NCBI RefSeq assembly: GCF_947077775.1
Contig: NZ_CAMTTE010000001.1
Coordinates: 2,384,501-2,448,500 of the forward strand
Length of the DNA stretch: 64,000 nt
Direction of reading: 5' to 3'
Source of the DNA: Salinibacter pepae
GTDB taxonomy: Bacteria; Bacteroidota; Rhodothermia; Rhodothermales; Salinibacteraceae
The notes under the pieces are model-generated. The model was not told the origin of the DNA. It saw nothing but the letters and a program-made list of their open reading frames with translations, and did not search any database. The position numbers and the translations under genes are program-made. This document shows positions 27,550 to 36,477 of the stretch, in pieces. Within the stretch, counting starts at the first letter, position 1; each line of letters starts with the position of its first letter.

Positions 27550-28055
27550 CGTCCCTGCTCGCCCTCAATGCTGGCTCGGCCCTCCTGTGGGGCCTCTTCG
27601 CCACAGGCCTGCTCACGCTGCTGATGTCGGGGAGCCAGGGCCTGGGGTGGTCCCGGATGAGCTTCCCGTACATGATCGGGAGCATGTTCACGTCCCACCG
27701 GGGACGAGCGATGGGGATTGGCTTCGGGGCGCACCTCGCGTTCGGAATGGGCTTCGCGGTCCTCTACGCGCTGGTCTTTGAGAGTTGGCAGTGGGCCACG
27801 TGGTGGCTCGGGGGGCTGCTCGGCGTCTTCCACGGGCTGTTTCTGCTCGCCGTCCTGATGCCCGCCCTGCCGGACCTCCACCCGCGCATGGCGAGCATCC
27901 ACCACGGGCCCACGCCCACCCGGCAGTTGGAGCCGCCCGGCTTTCTGGCGCTGAACTACGGCCGCAGTACGCCGGTGCTGACGATCGTGGGGCACATCGT
28001 CTACGGCATGCTGCTCGGGCTTTTCTATCCGCTCGGGGGTGGGGGGCTGCTGTAG
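27546..28055 (+). CDS. Small integral membrane protein, unknown function
   Basis: 169 aa starting in the preceding stop codon (ATGA). Four hydrophobic segments (about 8-30, 55-78, 85-108, 145-165) with conserved-looking SFPYMIGSMFT and HIVYGMLLGLFYPL stretches. I do not recognise a named family; similar short membrane proteins occur beside carbohydrate genes in related genomes, but that is recollection, not shown here. Coupled to the GH15 gene. Confidence 0.7.
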   Translation: MTSLLALNAGSALLWGLFATGLLTLLMSGSQGLGWSRMSFPYMIGSMFTSHRGRAMGIGFGAHLAFGMGFAVLYALVFESWQWATWWLGGLLGVFHGLFLLAVLMPALPDLHPRMASIHHGPTPTRQLEPPGFLALNYGRSTPVLTIVGHIVYGMLLGLFYPLGGGGLL

Positions 28056-28169
28056 CGACTGCGCGATGCGGCGCGGGGCGGAGTGTCCCGGATGAACCGT
28101 TGCGGGGAAAGAAAGGTAGAGATAGTCCCCTCCCCGGCCCCGTGACTGTTTGCAATCTGCCCTGCATCC

Positions 28170-29342
28170 GTGCTCCGCCTTGGCCTCTACGTTCTTGCCG
28201 GGCTTCTTGCCCTCGCCCTCGTCGGCTACTTCGTAGGGGCGGCCCCCATCGCCGACGCCCGGTACAACACCGTCCAGGCCGAGCCGCCCTACGATCCTTC
28301 GGGGCGGGCACAGGCCCTGCACGACACCCTGATGGTTGCGGATCTCCACAACGACCTGCTTCTGTGGGGCCGGGACCCGCTGACGCGCCACGACCGCGGC
28401 CACACCGACGTGCCGCGGCTGCGGGAGGGTGGGGTGGGCCTCCAGGTGTTTGCCGCCGTCACGCAGGTGCCACGAGGGCGCAGCTACGCGGGGACGGACG
28501 CCGATGCCCTCGACCAGATTCCCTTCCTCGCCGCCGCCCAGCGCTGGCCCGTGCGGACCTGGACGAGCCGCTTCGAGCGGGCCCGGTACCAGGCCCGGAA
28601 GCTCCGTCGCGCCGCGGCCCGAGACGGGGCCCTATTTCTGCTCCGTACCCGGGCCGACCTGGACGCCCTGCTGGCACGGCGGCGCGAGGCGCCGTCGGCC
28701 ATGGGCGCCCTGCTGGCCGTCGAGGGGCTGCACGCGCTGGAGGGGAACGTCGCGAACGTCGACACGCTCGTCGACGACGGCTACCGCATGATGAGCCTGA
28801 CCCACCTGCACGACAATGCCCTCGGCGGCGCGTCGACCGGGCTCGTCAACGGGGGCCTCACCGACTTCGGGGCCGCAGTGGTCGACCGGCTCGCGGCCCG
28901 CGACGTGACGATCGACCTCGCCCACGCCTCCGAGGCGCTCATCGACGACGTGCTGGCGCGGACCGACGGGCCCGTGGTGGTAAGCCACACTGGGGTCCGC
29001 GCCACCTGCGACAGCCCGCGCAACCTGAGCGACCGGCACGTCGAGGCCATCGCCGCGCGGGAGGGCGTCATCGGGGTGGGGCTCTGGGAGACGGCGGTCT
29101 GCGGGACCGGCCCTGCCGCGGTTGCCACGGCGATGCGGCACGTGGCCGACCGGGTGGGCGTGGAGCACGTGGCGCTCGGCACCGACTTCGACGGCACCGT
29201 CTCGGTCCCGTTCGACGCCACGGGCCTCCCGCTCCTCACGGAGGCCCTCCTCGACGAAGGCTTCTCGGCGCAGGACATTGAACAAATCATGGGAGGGAAC
29301 GCCGTGCGCGTGCTCCGCCAGCGCCTCCCTTCTTCCGAGTAA
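28170..29342 (+). CDS. Membrane-anchored dipeptidase (peptidase family M19)
   Basis: 390 aa from a GTG at 28170. A single N-terminal membrane anchor (5-27) precedes the metallo-TIM-barrel: the zinc HxD site in VADLHNDLLLW (H60, D62), the bridging Glu in LLAVEGLHAL, the HLHDN segment, SHTGVRATCDSPRNLSD (zinc His) and the GTDFDG Asp near the C-terminus. M19 enzymes cleave dipeptides, including D-amino-acid and beta-lactam-like ones, at the cell envelope. It may act on murein peptides released by the GH3 fusion protein (inference). Confidence 0.92.
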   Translation: MLRLGLYVLAGLLALALVGYFVGAAPIADARYNTVQAEPPYDPSGRAQALHDTLMVADLHNDLLLWGRDPLTRHDRGHTDVPRLREGGVGLQVFAAVTQVPRGRSYAGTDADALDQIPFLAAAQRWPVRTWTSRFERARYQARKLRRAAARDGALFLLRTRADLDALLARRREAPSAMGALLAVEGLHALEGNVANVDTLVDDGYRMMSLTHLHDNALGGASTGLVNGGLTDFGAAVVDRLAARDVTIDLAHASEALIDDVLARTDGPVVVSHTGVRATCDSPRNLSDRHVEAIAAREGVIGVGLWETAVCGTGPAAVATAMRHVADRVGVEHVALGTDFDGTVSVPFDATGLPLLTEALLDEGFSAQDIEQIMGGNAVRVLRQRLPSSE

Positions 29343-29911
29343 AAGTGCCTCCAGGATTGTGCTGCTGAGCCTTGTGCCCCTGGGGGCAATGGCGCAGGGC
29401 ACAGGGGGCGTGACGGGCACTACGAGTGGCGCGACGACGTTTTCGTGCCGGTGGGGCGCCCCGTTCAGTACCGGAGCGGGGGCGACATCGAATACTGGGG
29501 GCTGGACGTGACGTCGGAGCTGCGGGCCACCGACGCGCTCACCGTCTTCGGCACCACGTCCATCGTGAGTGACGACGCGTTCGACGGGGGGGCCAGGACA
29601 TCGCCCTGAACGCTCCTGCCTTCAAGGCAAAGGGGAGCGTGGACTACGGGCTTCCACGGAGCAGTACCGTCGGGGCCACCGTCCACCACATCGGCGCCTT
29701 TCCCGTCCGCTTCGGGCCCTGCACGGGCGCGGTGGACGATTACACCCTGCTCGACGTGCGGCTGCGGTCCTCCCTCCCGGCGGTGCCGGAACTGAGCGTG
29801 AACGTCACGGCCCAGAACGTGCTCGGCATCGACCACCGCGAGTTCGTGGGGAGCCCCGCGCTGGGGCGCATGGTCGTTGCCCGCCTCACCTGCGAGCTTC
29901 CGTCGCCTTGA
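29343..29911 (+). pseudogene. TonB-dependent receptor remnant, internally deleted and frameshifted
   Basis: The first part reads as the end of a signal peptide and the start of a mature receptor (LLSLVPLGAMAQGTGGVTGT, 29357-29416). It then jumps, out of frame, to C-terminal barrel strands (HYEWRDDVFVPVGRPVQYRSGGDIEYWGLDV...). A second frame change at a seven-G run (29586-29592) leads to DIALNAPAFK...GATVHHIGAFPVRFG...VDDYTLLDVRL...SVNVTAQNVLGIDHREFVGSPALGRM, the typical final strands. About 600-700 residues (plug and most of the barrel) are missing. Not functional. It directly abuts the dipeptidase stop. Confidence 0.8.
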
Positions 29912-30015
29912 GGGAACGGAGTCCCGAAACGCCCCCCTTGAGATAAATGTGCGCTCGTGCGCAAGGCCGTGGGGGATAGTTCACCGGCTCTTTGGGCGGC
30001 TGAGCAGGCGCATCG

Positions 30016-30044
30016 TTGCATCCGCAACACCTGATCTGTACCGT
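30016..30044 (+). promoter_or_regulatory. Candidate promoter of the nuo operon
   Basis: TTGCAT (30016-30021) and TACCGT (30039-30044), 17 bp apart, end about 69 bp upstream of nuoA. The -10 has the same TAnCGT shape as the strong candidate before the Lrp gene. Confidence 0.35.
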
Positions 30045-30112
30045 ACACTACCCCCACATCTCGTTCTCAGCGAGACCCTCGTTGCTCCTTGATCGTTCAC
30101 CCGTGACCGGCC

Positions 30113-30487
30113 ATGTTTGGCGACTTTGTGCCGCTGTTCCTGATGATTGCGCTGGCCCTGGGGCTGGCCCTGACCCTGTTGGCCGCGGCCGCCTACATTG
30201 GGCCGAGCCGGCCCAGTGGAACGAAGACCATGCCTTACGAGAGCGGCATGGACCCGGTGGGCAGCGCCCACGAGCGGTACTCGGTCAAATTTTACCTCGT
30301 GGCCATGATCTTCATCGTCTTCGACGTGGAGGTTGTCTTCATGTGGCCGTGGGCCGCCAGCTTCCACAGCTTCGTCGAGAGCGGCGCGGGGCTGGGGGTG
30401 ATCGCCGTCATCTCGCTGTTCACGCTCATCCTGCTCGTCGGCCTGCTCTACGACGTGAAGAAGGGCGGGTTGGACTTTGAACAGTAG
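30113..30487 (+). CDS. nuoA: NADH-quinone oxidoreductase subunit A
   Basis: 124 aa with three membrane helices (about 7-29, 62-82, 92-113) and the conserved loop MPYESGMDP and FYLVAMIFIVFDVEVVFMWPWA. NuoA sits at the junction of the membrane and peripheral arms of complex I, next to the quinone site. First gene of a nuoA-G run; the next gene is 187 bp away, an unusually long intra-operon gap holding two hairpins. Confidence 0.97.
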   Translation: MFGDFVPLFLMIALALGLALTLLAAAAYIGPSRPSGTKTMPYESGMDPVGSAHERYSVKFYLVAMIFIVFDVEVVFMWPWAASFHSFVESGAGLGVIAVISLFTLILLVGLLYDVKKGGLDFEQ

Positions 30488-30565
30488 CGCCCGGCGGGGC
30501 CGACGAGAACGTGACATCTTCCGTACGTTCACGTGCGGTGGGGCGGGGGGGAAACAGGGGGAGAC

Positions 30566-30633
30566 CCGCGTCATTTAACGCGGTGCATCGGAAGCACACG
30601 GTTCTATGATCCCGATTGGGTGCACCGTGTGCT
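30566..30633. other. Two inverted repeats in the nuoA-nuoB spacer
   Basis: CCGCGT/ACGCGG forms a 6-bp stem with a 6-nt AT-rich loop near 30566-30583, and AGCACACGG (30593-30601) pairs perfectly with CCGTGTGCT (30625-30633) across a 23-nt loop. No T-run follows, so this is not an intrinsic terminator; it could be a regulator site, an RNA-processing structure or an attenuator. Confidence 0.45.
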
Positions 30634-30674
30634 CCGTTTCCGAACTTTTCTGAACCGCCCGACTCTCTACTGTC

Positions 30675-31316
30675 ATGGCTGGATCCTCCGGAACCAACGG
30701 GCAGGGCTTCTTCACGACCCGTGTGGACACCTTCCTCAACTGGGCCCGCTCCAACTCGCTCATGCCCATGCCGATGGGGCTGGCCTGCTGTGCCATCGAA
30801 ATGATGGGCTTCGCGGGGCCGAAGTACGACTCGGCCCGCTTTGGCAGCGAGGCCATGCGCTTCTCGCCGCGCCAGGCCGACCTCATGATTGTGGCCGGCT
30901 GGTGCTCCTACAAGATGAGTCACGCCATCCGCCGCGTGTGGGACCAAATGGGCGACCCGAAGTGGTGCATCGCGATGGGCGCCTGCGCCTCCACCGGCGG
31001 CATGCACCGCTGCTACGGCGTGGTGCAGGGGGTGGACAACTTCCTGCCGGTCGACGTCTACATCTCCGGCTGCCCGCCCCGTCCGGAGTCGGTGTTGCAC
31101 GCCCTGATGGACATCCAGGAGAAGATCCGCAACGAGTACTCGGTGGTGCAGGACTACGAGTTTGGGAAGGCGCGGGAGCGCGCCCCGATCATGCCGGAAA
31201 ACACGAACAGGTTTCCGGGGCAGCTTGAGAAGCCGAAAACCTCGACCCTCACCCTGGAGGCCCCGGACGCCGACGACGCGGAGGAGGGCTCTGCGCCGGA
31301 GCCGGTCGCCGCGTAG
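30675..31316 (+). CDS. nuoB: NADH-quinone oxidoreductase subunit B
   Basis: 213 aa. The four cysteine ligands of cluster N2 are visible: tandem Cys in [11 protein letters not shown], Cys in MGACASTGG and Cys in SGCPPRPE. N2 is the last Fe-S cluster before quinone. Residues after about 165 form an acidic, low-complexity extension ([16 protein letters not shown]), a typical halophile addition not seen in shorter NuoB proteins. Followed 83 bp later by nuoC. Confidence 0.97.
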   Translation: MAGSSGTNGQGFFTTRVDTFLNWARSNSLMPMPMGLACCAIEMMGFAGPKYDSARFGSEAMRFSPRQADLMIVAGWCSYKMSHAIRRVWDQMGDPKWCIAMGACASTGGMHRCYGVVQGVDNFLPVDVYISGCPPRPESVLHALMDIQEKIRNEYSVVQDYEFGKARERAPIMPENTNRFPGQLEKPKTSTLTLEAPDADDAEEGSAPEPVAA

Positions 31317-31399
31317 GCAGGCCGCCGTCCCGCCCGCTGCGTTTCCTCTTGCACAATGGCGTCCGAGCGCCCGCGACGCCCCAACACGACGGAGTGCCG

Positions 31400-32104
31400 A
31401 TGAGCAAGCCCGACAACCCCCGCGACGAAAACCCCAAAAACCCGGAGGAGCTTCGGTTCCACTACACCCCGACCGATGAGCCCGGGGCCGAGCAGGAAAC
31501 GCAGAACGCCCACGCGAAGGACACGACCCGCGTCCCGGCGGTCATCGACGCCCTGCGGGAGGAGTTTGGGGCGGTAGTCCTCGACGTGGAGCGCTACGCG
31601 AACGAGGATACCATTTACGTCGAGAAGAGCCGCATTCGAGAGGTCTGCCGCTTCCTCAAAGAGGAGGAGGGCTTCGACTACTTCGTCGACCTCGGCGGCA
31701 TCGACAACTTCACCGCGGAGGACCGCTACGAGGTCTTTTACAACCTTGTGAGCACCGAGCGGCAAAAACGCCTCCGGTTGAAGGTAAAGGTGGACGAGGG
31801 CGACATGCAAGTGCCGAGCGTGACGGAGGTCTACCGGGCGGCCAACTGGAACGAGCGGGAGGCCTACGACATGTTCGGCTTCTCCTTCGTCGACCACCCG
31901 GACCCCCGGCGCATGTACATGCCGGAGGACTTCGACTACCACCCGCTGCGCAAGGAATTCCCGCAGCTGGGCATTCCGGGCTCGTTGCCGCTTCCCCCGC
32001 AGACCCCGGATGGGGACCTGACGATGGATCCCTTTGCCGCCGCTCACGGCTCCCAGCCGGTCAAGAGCTACGAGGAGCCCGCCACCGACCCCGACTCCGA
32101 GTAG
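31400..32104 (+). CDS. nuoC: NADH-quinone oxidoreductase subunit C
   Basis: 234 aa from the ATG at 31400 (MSKPDNPRDENPKN...). An acidic N-terminal extension of about 50 residues precedes the conserved core: FDYFVDLGGID, PSVTEVYRAANWNEREAYDMFGF, and PRRMYMPEDFDYHPLRKEFP, the C-terminal signature of the 30-kDa subunit. It is a structural subunit of the peripheral arm contacting NuoD. Not fused to nuoD, unlike enteric NuoCD. Confidence 0.96.
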   Translation: MSKPDNPRDENPKNPEELRFHYTPTDEPGAEQETQNAHAKDTTRVPAVIDALREEFGAVVLDVERYANEDTIYVEKSRIREVCRFLKEEEGFDYFVDLGGIDNFTAEDRYEVFYNLVSTERQKRLRLKVKVDEGDMQVPSVTEVYRAANWNEREAYDMFGFSFVDHPDPRRMYMPEDFDYHPLRKEFPQLGIPGSLPLPPQTPDGDLTMDPFAAAHGSQPVKSYEEPATDPDSE

Positions 32105-32162
32105 GCGCTGGGACGCCTCAACGCGGCCCGTTCGGACGCTCTAACGCACAGACGCATACGCC

Positions 32163-33518
32163 ATGCCCCAGACCCACAAGCCCGACTTCCCCGGGAACGA
32201 CCTTGGCGACCAGTTTCGGTTCTGGCCGAAGCACAACGAGAAGATCTACGAGCGGCTGGAGAACAAGCACGCCTGGCTCGAGGAGAAGCGCGCCGCCGCA
32301 CAGGGGGACGGGAAGCCGCCGGCGACGCAACGGTCGGAGGTGGACCCGCTGGAAAACGAGATGATCCTCAACATCGGGCCCCAGCACCCGGCCACGCACG
32401 GCGTCCTACGCTGCGTCGTGAAGATGGACGGGGAGACGATCGAGAAGTCCGTCCTCGACATCGGGTACCTGCACCGCGGCATCGAGAAGCTCGCGGAGCA
32501 CAAGACGTACCAGGAGTTCATGCCGTATACCGACCGCATGGACTACCTGTCGCCCTACTCCAACAACGTGGCGTGGTGCCTGGCCGTGGAGAAGCTGGCC
32601 GACATTGAGGTGCCGGAGCGGGCACAGTGGATTCGGATGATCATGAGCGAGCTGGCGCGCATCTCCTCGCACTGCCTCTGGCTCGGGGTGGGGATGATGG
32701 ACGCAGGGGCGGTGTCCGGGTTCGTCTGGACCTTCCAGGAGCGGGAGGAGATCTACTCGATCATGGACGAGGTGGCGGGGGCGCGCTTCACGGTGAGTCA
32801 CAGCCGCATCGGCGGGGTGGCCAACGACTTTTCCCCCCGCGCAATCGAGATGATTCGCGACTTCGTCGACACGTTCCCGGACCGGATTGCGGGCTGGGAG
32901 GGCCTGCTCAACAAGAATCGCATCTGGGTCGAGCGCAACAAGGGCGTGGGCCGCGTGACGAAGGAGGAGGCGCTGGAGCTCGGCCTGACGGGCCCGAACC
33001 TGCGCGGCTCCGGCGTGCCCTACGACGTGCGCCGCTTCGAGCCGTACCTGAAGTACGACGAGGTCGACTTCACCATTCCGGTGCGCGAGGAGGGGGACTG
33101 CCTGGCCCGCTACTTCCTGCGCCTCGACGAGATGAAGCAGAGCGTGCGCATCATCGAGCAGTGCCTCGACCGGATGACGGAGGGGCCCATCCGCGCCGAC
33201 GACGCGAAGGAGGCCTACCCCTCGAAGGAGGAGGTCTATTACTCGATGGAGGGCATGATCCACGACTTCATGTACACCGACGTGGGCACCGTGCCGCCGA
33301 AGGGCGCCCACTCCTACCACGCCATCGAGGGCCCCAAGGGCGAGCTCGGGTTCTACCTGACGTCCGACGGCACCGGGCGGCCCTGGCGCGTGCGCATCAA
33401 CGCCCCGTCGTTTACGAACCTGCAGGCGATGGAGCACATGCTTGAAGGGGAGATGGTGGCCGACACGGTCGTCATCATCGGCTCCCTCGACCCGGTCATG
33501 GGGGAGGCCGACAAGTAG
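32163..33518 (+). CDS. nuoD: NADH-quinone oxidoreductase subunit D
   Basis: 451 aa. An N-terminal polar extension of about 55 residues is followed by the 49-kDa-subunit core: NIGPQHPATHGVLR (quinone-site His), YLHRGIEKLAEHKTY, DRMDYLSPYSNNVAW, and the C-terminus ending SLDPVMGEADK, where the usual final Arg is replaced by an Asp-Lys end. NuoD lines the quinone pocket with NuoB and is related to NiFe-hydrogenase large subunits. Same-strand neighbours are nuoC (58 bp) and nuoE (97 bp). Confidence 0.97.
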   Translation: MPQTHKPDFPGNDLGDQFRFWPKHNEKIYERLENKHAWLEEKRAAAQGDGKPPATQRSEVDPLENEMILNIGPQHPATHGVLRCVVKMDGETIEKSVLDIGYLHRGIEKLAEHKTYQEFMPYTDRMDYLSPYSNNVAWCLAVEKLADIEVPERAQWIRMIMSELARISSHCLWLGVGMMDAGAVSGFVWTFQEREEIYSIMDEVAGARFTVSHSRIGGVANDFSPRAIEMIRDFVDTFPDRIAGWEGLLNKNRIWVERNKGVGRVTKEEALELGLTGPNLRGSGVPYDVRRFEPYLKYDEVDFTIPVREEGDCLARYFLRLDEMKQSVRIIEQCLDRMTEGPIRADDAKEAYPSKEEVYYSMEGMIHDFMYTDVGTVPPKGAHSYHAIEGPKGELGFYLTSDGTGRPWRVRINAPSFTNLQAMEHMLEGEMVADTVVIIGSLDPVMGEADK

Positions 33519-33615
33519 CCCACGTCCGATCGGCGAATGCCGAGCGTCGAGGGGCCCGGCATCCCGCATCGCATTCGCTCCCTGGTACTTGCCATTCGAA
33601 AACCGACACCCGAAC

Positions 33616-34293
33616 ATGTCCAGTTTCGACGTTCAGCAGCCCATTGTCGAGCTTCCGGATCAGGACCCCGACCCGGCATTCTCGGACGACGAGCTCGTGT
33701 GGACCGACGAGGAAGAGGCACAGATCGAGGCCTGGAAGGGCCAGTATCCGGAGGACCAGGCCGCCATCATGAAGGTGCTGTGGCTGGCCCAGGAGAAATT
33801 CGGCTACCTGGCCCCGGAGGTGATTCAGCTCTGCGCGGACACCCTCGACATGACGTTCACGCAGGCCTACGGCGTTGCGACCTTCTACCACCAATACTTC
33901 AAGGAGGAGAAGGGCACCTACGTGCTCGACGTGTGCACGTGCTTCACCTGCCAGGTGTGCGGGGGCTACGACGTGTTGCACTACCTGGAGGAGAAGCTGG
34001 GCGTTCACGCCGGCGAGACGACCGACGACGGGATGTTTACGATCCAGGAGGCCGAGTGCCTGGGGGCCTGCGGCTCGGCGCCCATGATGGAGATCACAAA
34101 CGGCGTCTACGTCCACAACCTGACCCCCGACAAGATCGACGACCTCGTCGAGAGCCTGCGTGCGGGGGAGGTACCCTCGTTCACGTCGATGACGCTGCCC
34201 CAGGACGAGGAGGAGCTGGACGGCAACCGCCGCACCGACGTCGAGAACACAGAGACGTACCAGACGCAGCCCCGGGCGGAGCACACGGAGTGA
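33616..34293 (+). CDS. nuoE: NADH-quinone oxidoreductase subunit E
   Basis: 225 aa from the ATG at 33616. The thioredoxin-like 24-kDa subunit carrying [2Fe-2S] cluster N1a: ligands in CTCFTC (with two extra cysteines nearby, ...CFTCQVCGGYD) and AECLGACGSAPM. About 45 acidic residues at each end (DPDPAFSDDELVWTDEEE; EEELDGNRRTDVENTETYQ) extend beyond the core. NuoE and NuoF form the NADH-oxidising tip. The extra cysteines by the first pair are unusual and could be incidental. Confidence 0.95.
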   Translation: MSSFDVQQPIVELPDQDPDPAFSDDELVWTDEEEAQIEAWKGQYPEDQAAIMKVLWLAQEKFGYLAPEVIQLCADTLDMTFTQAYGVATFYHQYFKEEKGTYVLDVCTCFTCQVCGGYDVLHYLEEKLGVHAGETTDDGMFTIQEAECLGACGSAPMMEITNGVYVHNLTPDKIDDLVESLRAGEVPSFTSMTLPQDEEELDGNRRTDVENTETYQTQPRAEHTE

Positions 34294-34396
34294 GACGTGA
34301 TGCGTGAGTCGGGAGGCCTGAACGGAGGGCCCTGCCCTGCTTCGCGGGTCCCGCCCCGTCCCTTCGCACTTTCACCTTCGCAACCTGAGACTGCAT

Positions 34397-35758
34397 ATGG
34401 AAACGAACGGAACGCCCCAAAGCCCGGCCGGCGACTGGCGCTCGTACGAGCGGATGCTGCTGCCGCCCATTCAGGACCTCCACAAGCTGGGGGTGTACGA
34501 GGAGCACGGCGGATACGACCGCCTCCGGCGCGTCCTGGAGGACGACGCGTTCGCGCCGAGCGACGTCACGGACGCGGTGAAGACCTCCGGGCTCACCGGG
34601 CGCGGCGGGGCCGGCTTTCCCACCGGGATCAAGTGGACCTTTATGCCGGAGCCGGACGAGCGCCCGCGCTTCATCGGGGTCAACGCGGACGAGAGCGAGC
34701 CTGGCACCTTCAAGGACCGTCAGGTGATGGAGTACAACCCGCACCTGATGCTCGAAGGCATCCTCCTCGCCGGGTACGCCCTCCACATCGACACGGCCTA
34801 CGTGTACATCCGAGGCGAGTATACCGACTGGATCGTGCACCTGAAGGAGCAGCTGGAGAACGCCTACGAAGCGGGCTACGTGGGTGAGAACATCATGGGC
34901 TCGGACTTTACGATGGACATCGTCCTCCACAAGGGGGCCGGGGCCTACATCTGCGGAGAGGAGACGAGCCTGATGGAGAGCCTGGAGGGCAAGCGCGGAT
35001 ACCCCCGCTATAAGCCGCCCTTCCCGGCCCAGAGTGGCATCTTCGGCTCCCCCACGACGATCAACAACGCCGAGACGCTGGCGCACGTCCCGCTCATCGT
35101 GGAGCAGGGGGGCGAGGCGTACTCGAACATTGGGGCGGGGGACATGCCGGGGCCGGCCCTCTACGGGATGTCCGGGCACGTCAAAAACCCTGGCGTCTAC
35201 GAATTCCCGACGGGCATGCTGCTGACCGACATGATCTACGACGTGTGCGGCGGCATGGCCCGCGACAAGGACCTGAAGGCCGTCGTGCCCGGCGGGTCCT
35301 CGGTGCCGCCGGTGCCCGCCGACCAGATCGACGGCATCTCGATGAACGACGAGAGCCTCGGCGAGGTGGGCTCGCGGACGGGGACGTTCTGTCCGCTCGT
35401 GCTCGACGAAGAGACCGACATGGTCTCGTTCCTCCGCCGCGTGGCGCACTTCTACCAGGACGAAACCTGCGGGCAGTGCACGCCCTGCCGCGAGGGCACG
35501 AGCTGGCTCGAAAAGATCCTCGCCCGCATCGACGAGGGGGAGGGCCGCATGCGCGACATCGACCTGCTCCTGGAGCTGTGCGACAACATGGACGGGGGGC
35601 GCACCATCTGTGCCTTCGCGGACGGCGCCGTGGGGCCGGTGCGGGCCACCGTCAAGCGCTTCCGCGAAGAGTTTGTGGCAAAGTGCCAGGCGTCCGTCCA
35701 CCCCGTCAGTACCGAGGTGTCCGCCGGCGCCGAGTCGGCCGTGGCGGCGACGGAGTAG
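34397..35758 (+). CDS. nuoF: NADH-quinone oxidoreductase subunit F
   Basis: 453 aa. The 51-kDa subunit: NADH-binding GRGGAGFPTGIKW, FMN-binding region with NADESEPGTFKDR and GAGAYICGEETSLMESLEGKRGYPRYKPPFPA, and the [4Fe-4S] N3 ligands CGQCTPCREG plus a later Cys in GGRTICAFADG. It accepts hydride from NADH on FMN and passes electrons to the Fe-S chain. A poorly conserved Ser/Ala-rich tail of about 20 residues ends the protein. Confidence 0.97.
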   Translation: METNGTPQSPAGDWRSYERMLLPPIQDLHKLGVYEEHGGYDRLRRVLEDDAFAPSDVTDAVKTSGLTGRGGAGFPTGIKWTFMPEPDERPRFIGVNADESEPGTFKDRQVMEYNPHLMLEGILLAGYALHIDTAYVYIRGEYTDWIVHLKEQLENAYEAGYVGENIMGSDFTMDIVLHKGAGAYICGEETSLMESLEGKRGYPRYKPPFPAQSGIFGSPTTINNAETLAHVPLIVEQGGEAYSNIGAGDMPGPALYGMSGHVKNPGVYEFPTGMLLTDMIYDVCGGMARDKDLKAVVPGGSSVPPVPADQIDGISMNDESLGEVGSRTGTFCPLVLDEETDMVSFLRRVAHFYQDETCGQCTPCREGTSWLEKILARIDEGEGRMRDIDLLLELCDNMDGGRTICAFADGAVGPVRATVKRFREEFVAKCQASVHPVSTEVSAGAESAVAATE

Positions 35759-35812
35759 GCCGTGGCCACGCGGCGGGGGAGCGCTGCCCTTCGTTTCGCC
35801 TTCTGTTGCTCC

Positions 35813-36253
35813 ATGCTCCGATGCGCCGCAATCCTTCTCGGTGGGGCTTTGCTCGCGGCCTGCGGCACGGGCGGAACAGAACCCAACGCCACCGGGGCCG
35901 ACGAGACCCGAGGCACGCCCGTCGACGCGACGGCGGCGCTCCCGGCATCGGCCGTGGCGGCGGAGGCAGGCATCTACGAGGGGCGTCCGGTGACCGTAGA
36001 CGGGCGCATCGCCGCCGTTGGGGCCACTGGGTGCGAGGTCACCCTCACACCCGGCAGCCGGCCACTCGTCGTGGCGGCCCCGCACAGCGAGGCCGACGGC
36101 TGCGCCTGGGCCGTGCCGGGGGCGGCGCGCGGATTCGTGGTCGCCGCCGGCACGCTGCGTATCGCGGACGACACACTCCGCCTGACCGCGAACGGGGTGC
36201 GGGTCACGCCCGTTCGTATCTCGGACGCAGGCCCGTCCGGGCCGAGCCCGTAG
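35813..36253 (+). CDS. Small lipoprotein inserted between nuoF and nuoG
   Basis: 146 aa from the ATG at 35813 (MLRCAAILLGGALLAACG), a textbook lipobox with Cys18. After a Thr/Asp-rich tether, residues of about 60-140 look like a small beta-barrel/OB-type domain (YEGRPVTVDGRIAAVG... GCEVTLTPGSRPLVVAAP... GTLRIADDTLRLTANGVRVTPVRI), similar in rhythm to bacterial OB-fold lipoproteins, but this is by eye. No catalytic motif. It sits 55 bp after nuoF and 224 bp before nuoG, same strand. A role in complex I is not established. Confidence 0.7.
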   Translation: MLRCAAILLGGALLAACGTGGTEPNATGADETRGTPVDATAALPASAVAAEAGIYEGRPVTVDGRIAAVGATGCEVTLTPGSRPLVVAAPHSEADGCAWAVPGAARGFVVAAGTLRIADDTLRLTANGVRVTPVRISDAGPSGPSP

Positions 36254-36477
36254 CGCCGTGTACCCGGAACCTCCTGACTTGTGCCGCCTGTACCGCGTCC
36301 GAGGAAGGCACGGGCGGCAGCGAACCGGCTTCGGCGCTGGCCCCTCCGTCACTGAGGCTGAATTTTTTCTCTCTGAGGCCTACCTTACTACATTCAGAGA
36401 ACAGGGGGCCTCGGAGCCGGGCCCCGAATACCCCCTGATGCTTTCCGCTCAACCCTGAACGTTGACCGCCTACCGCC

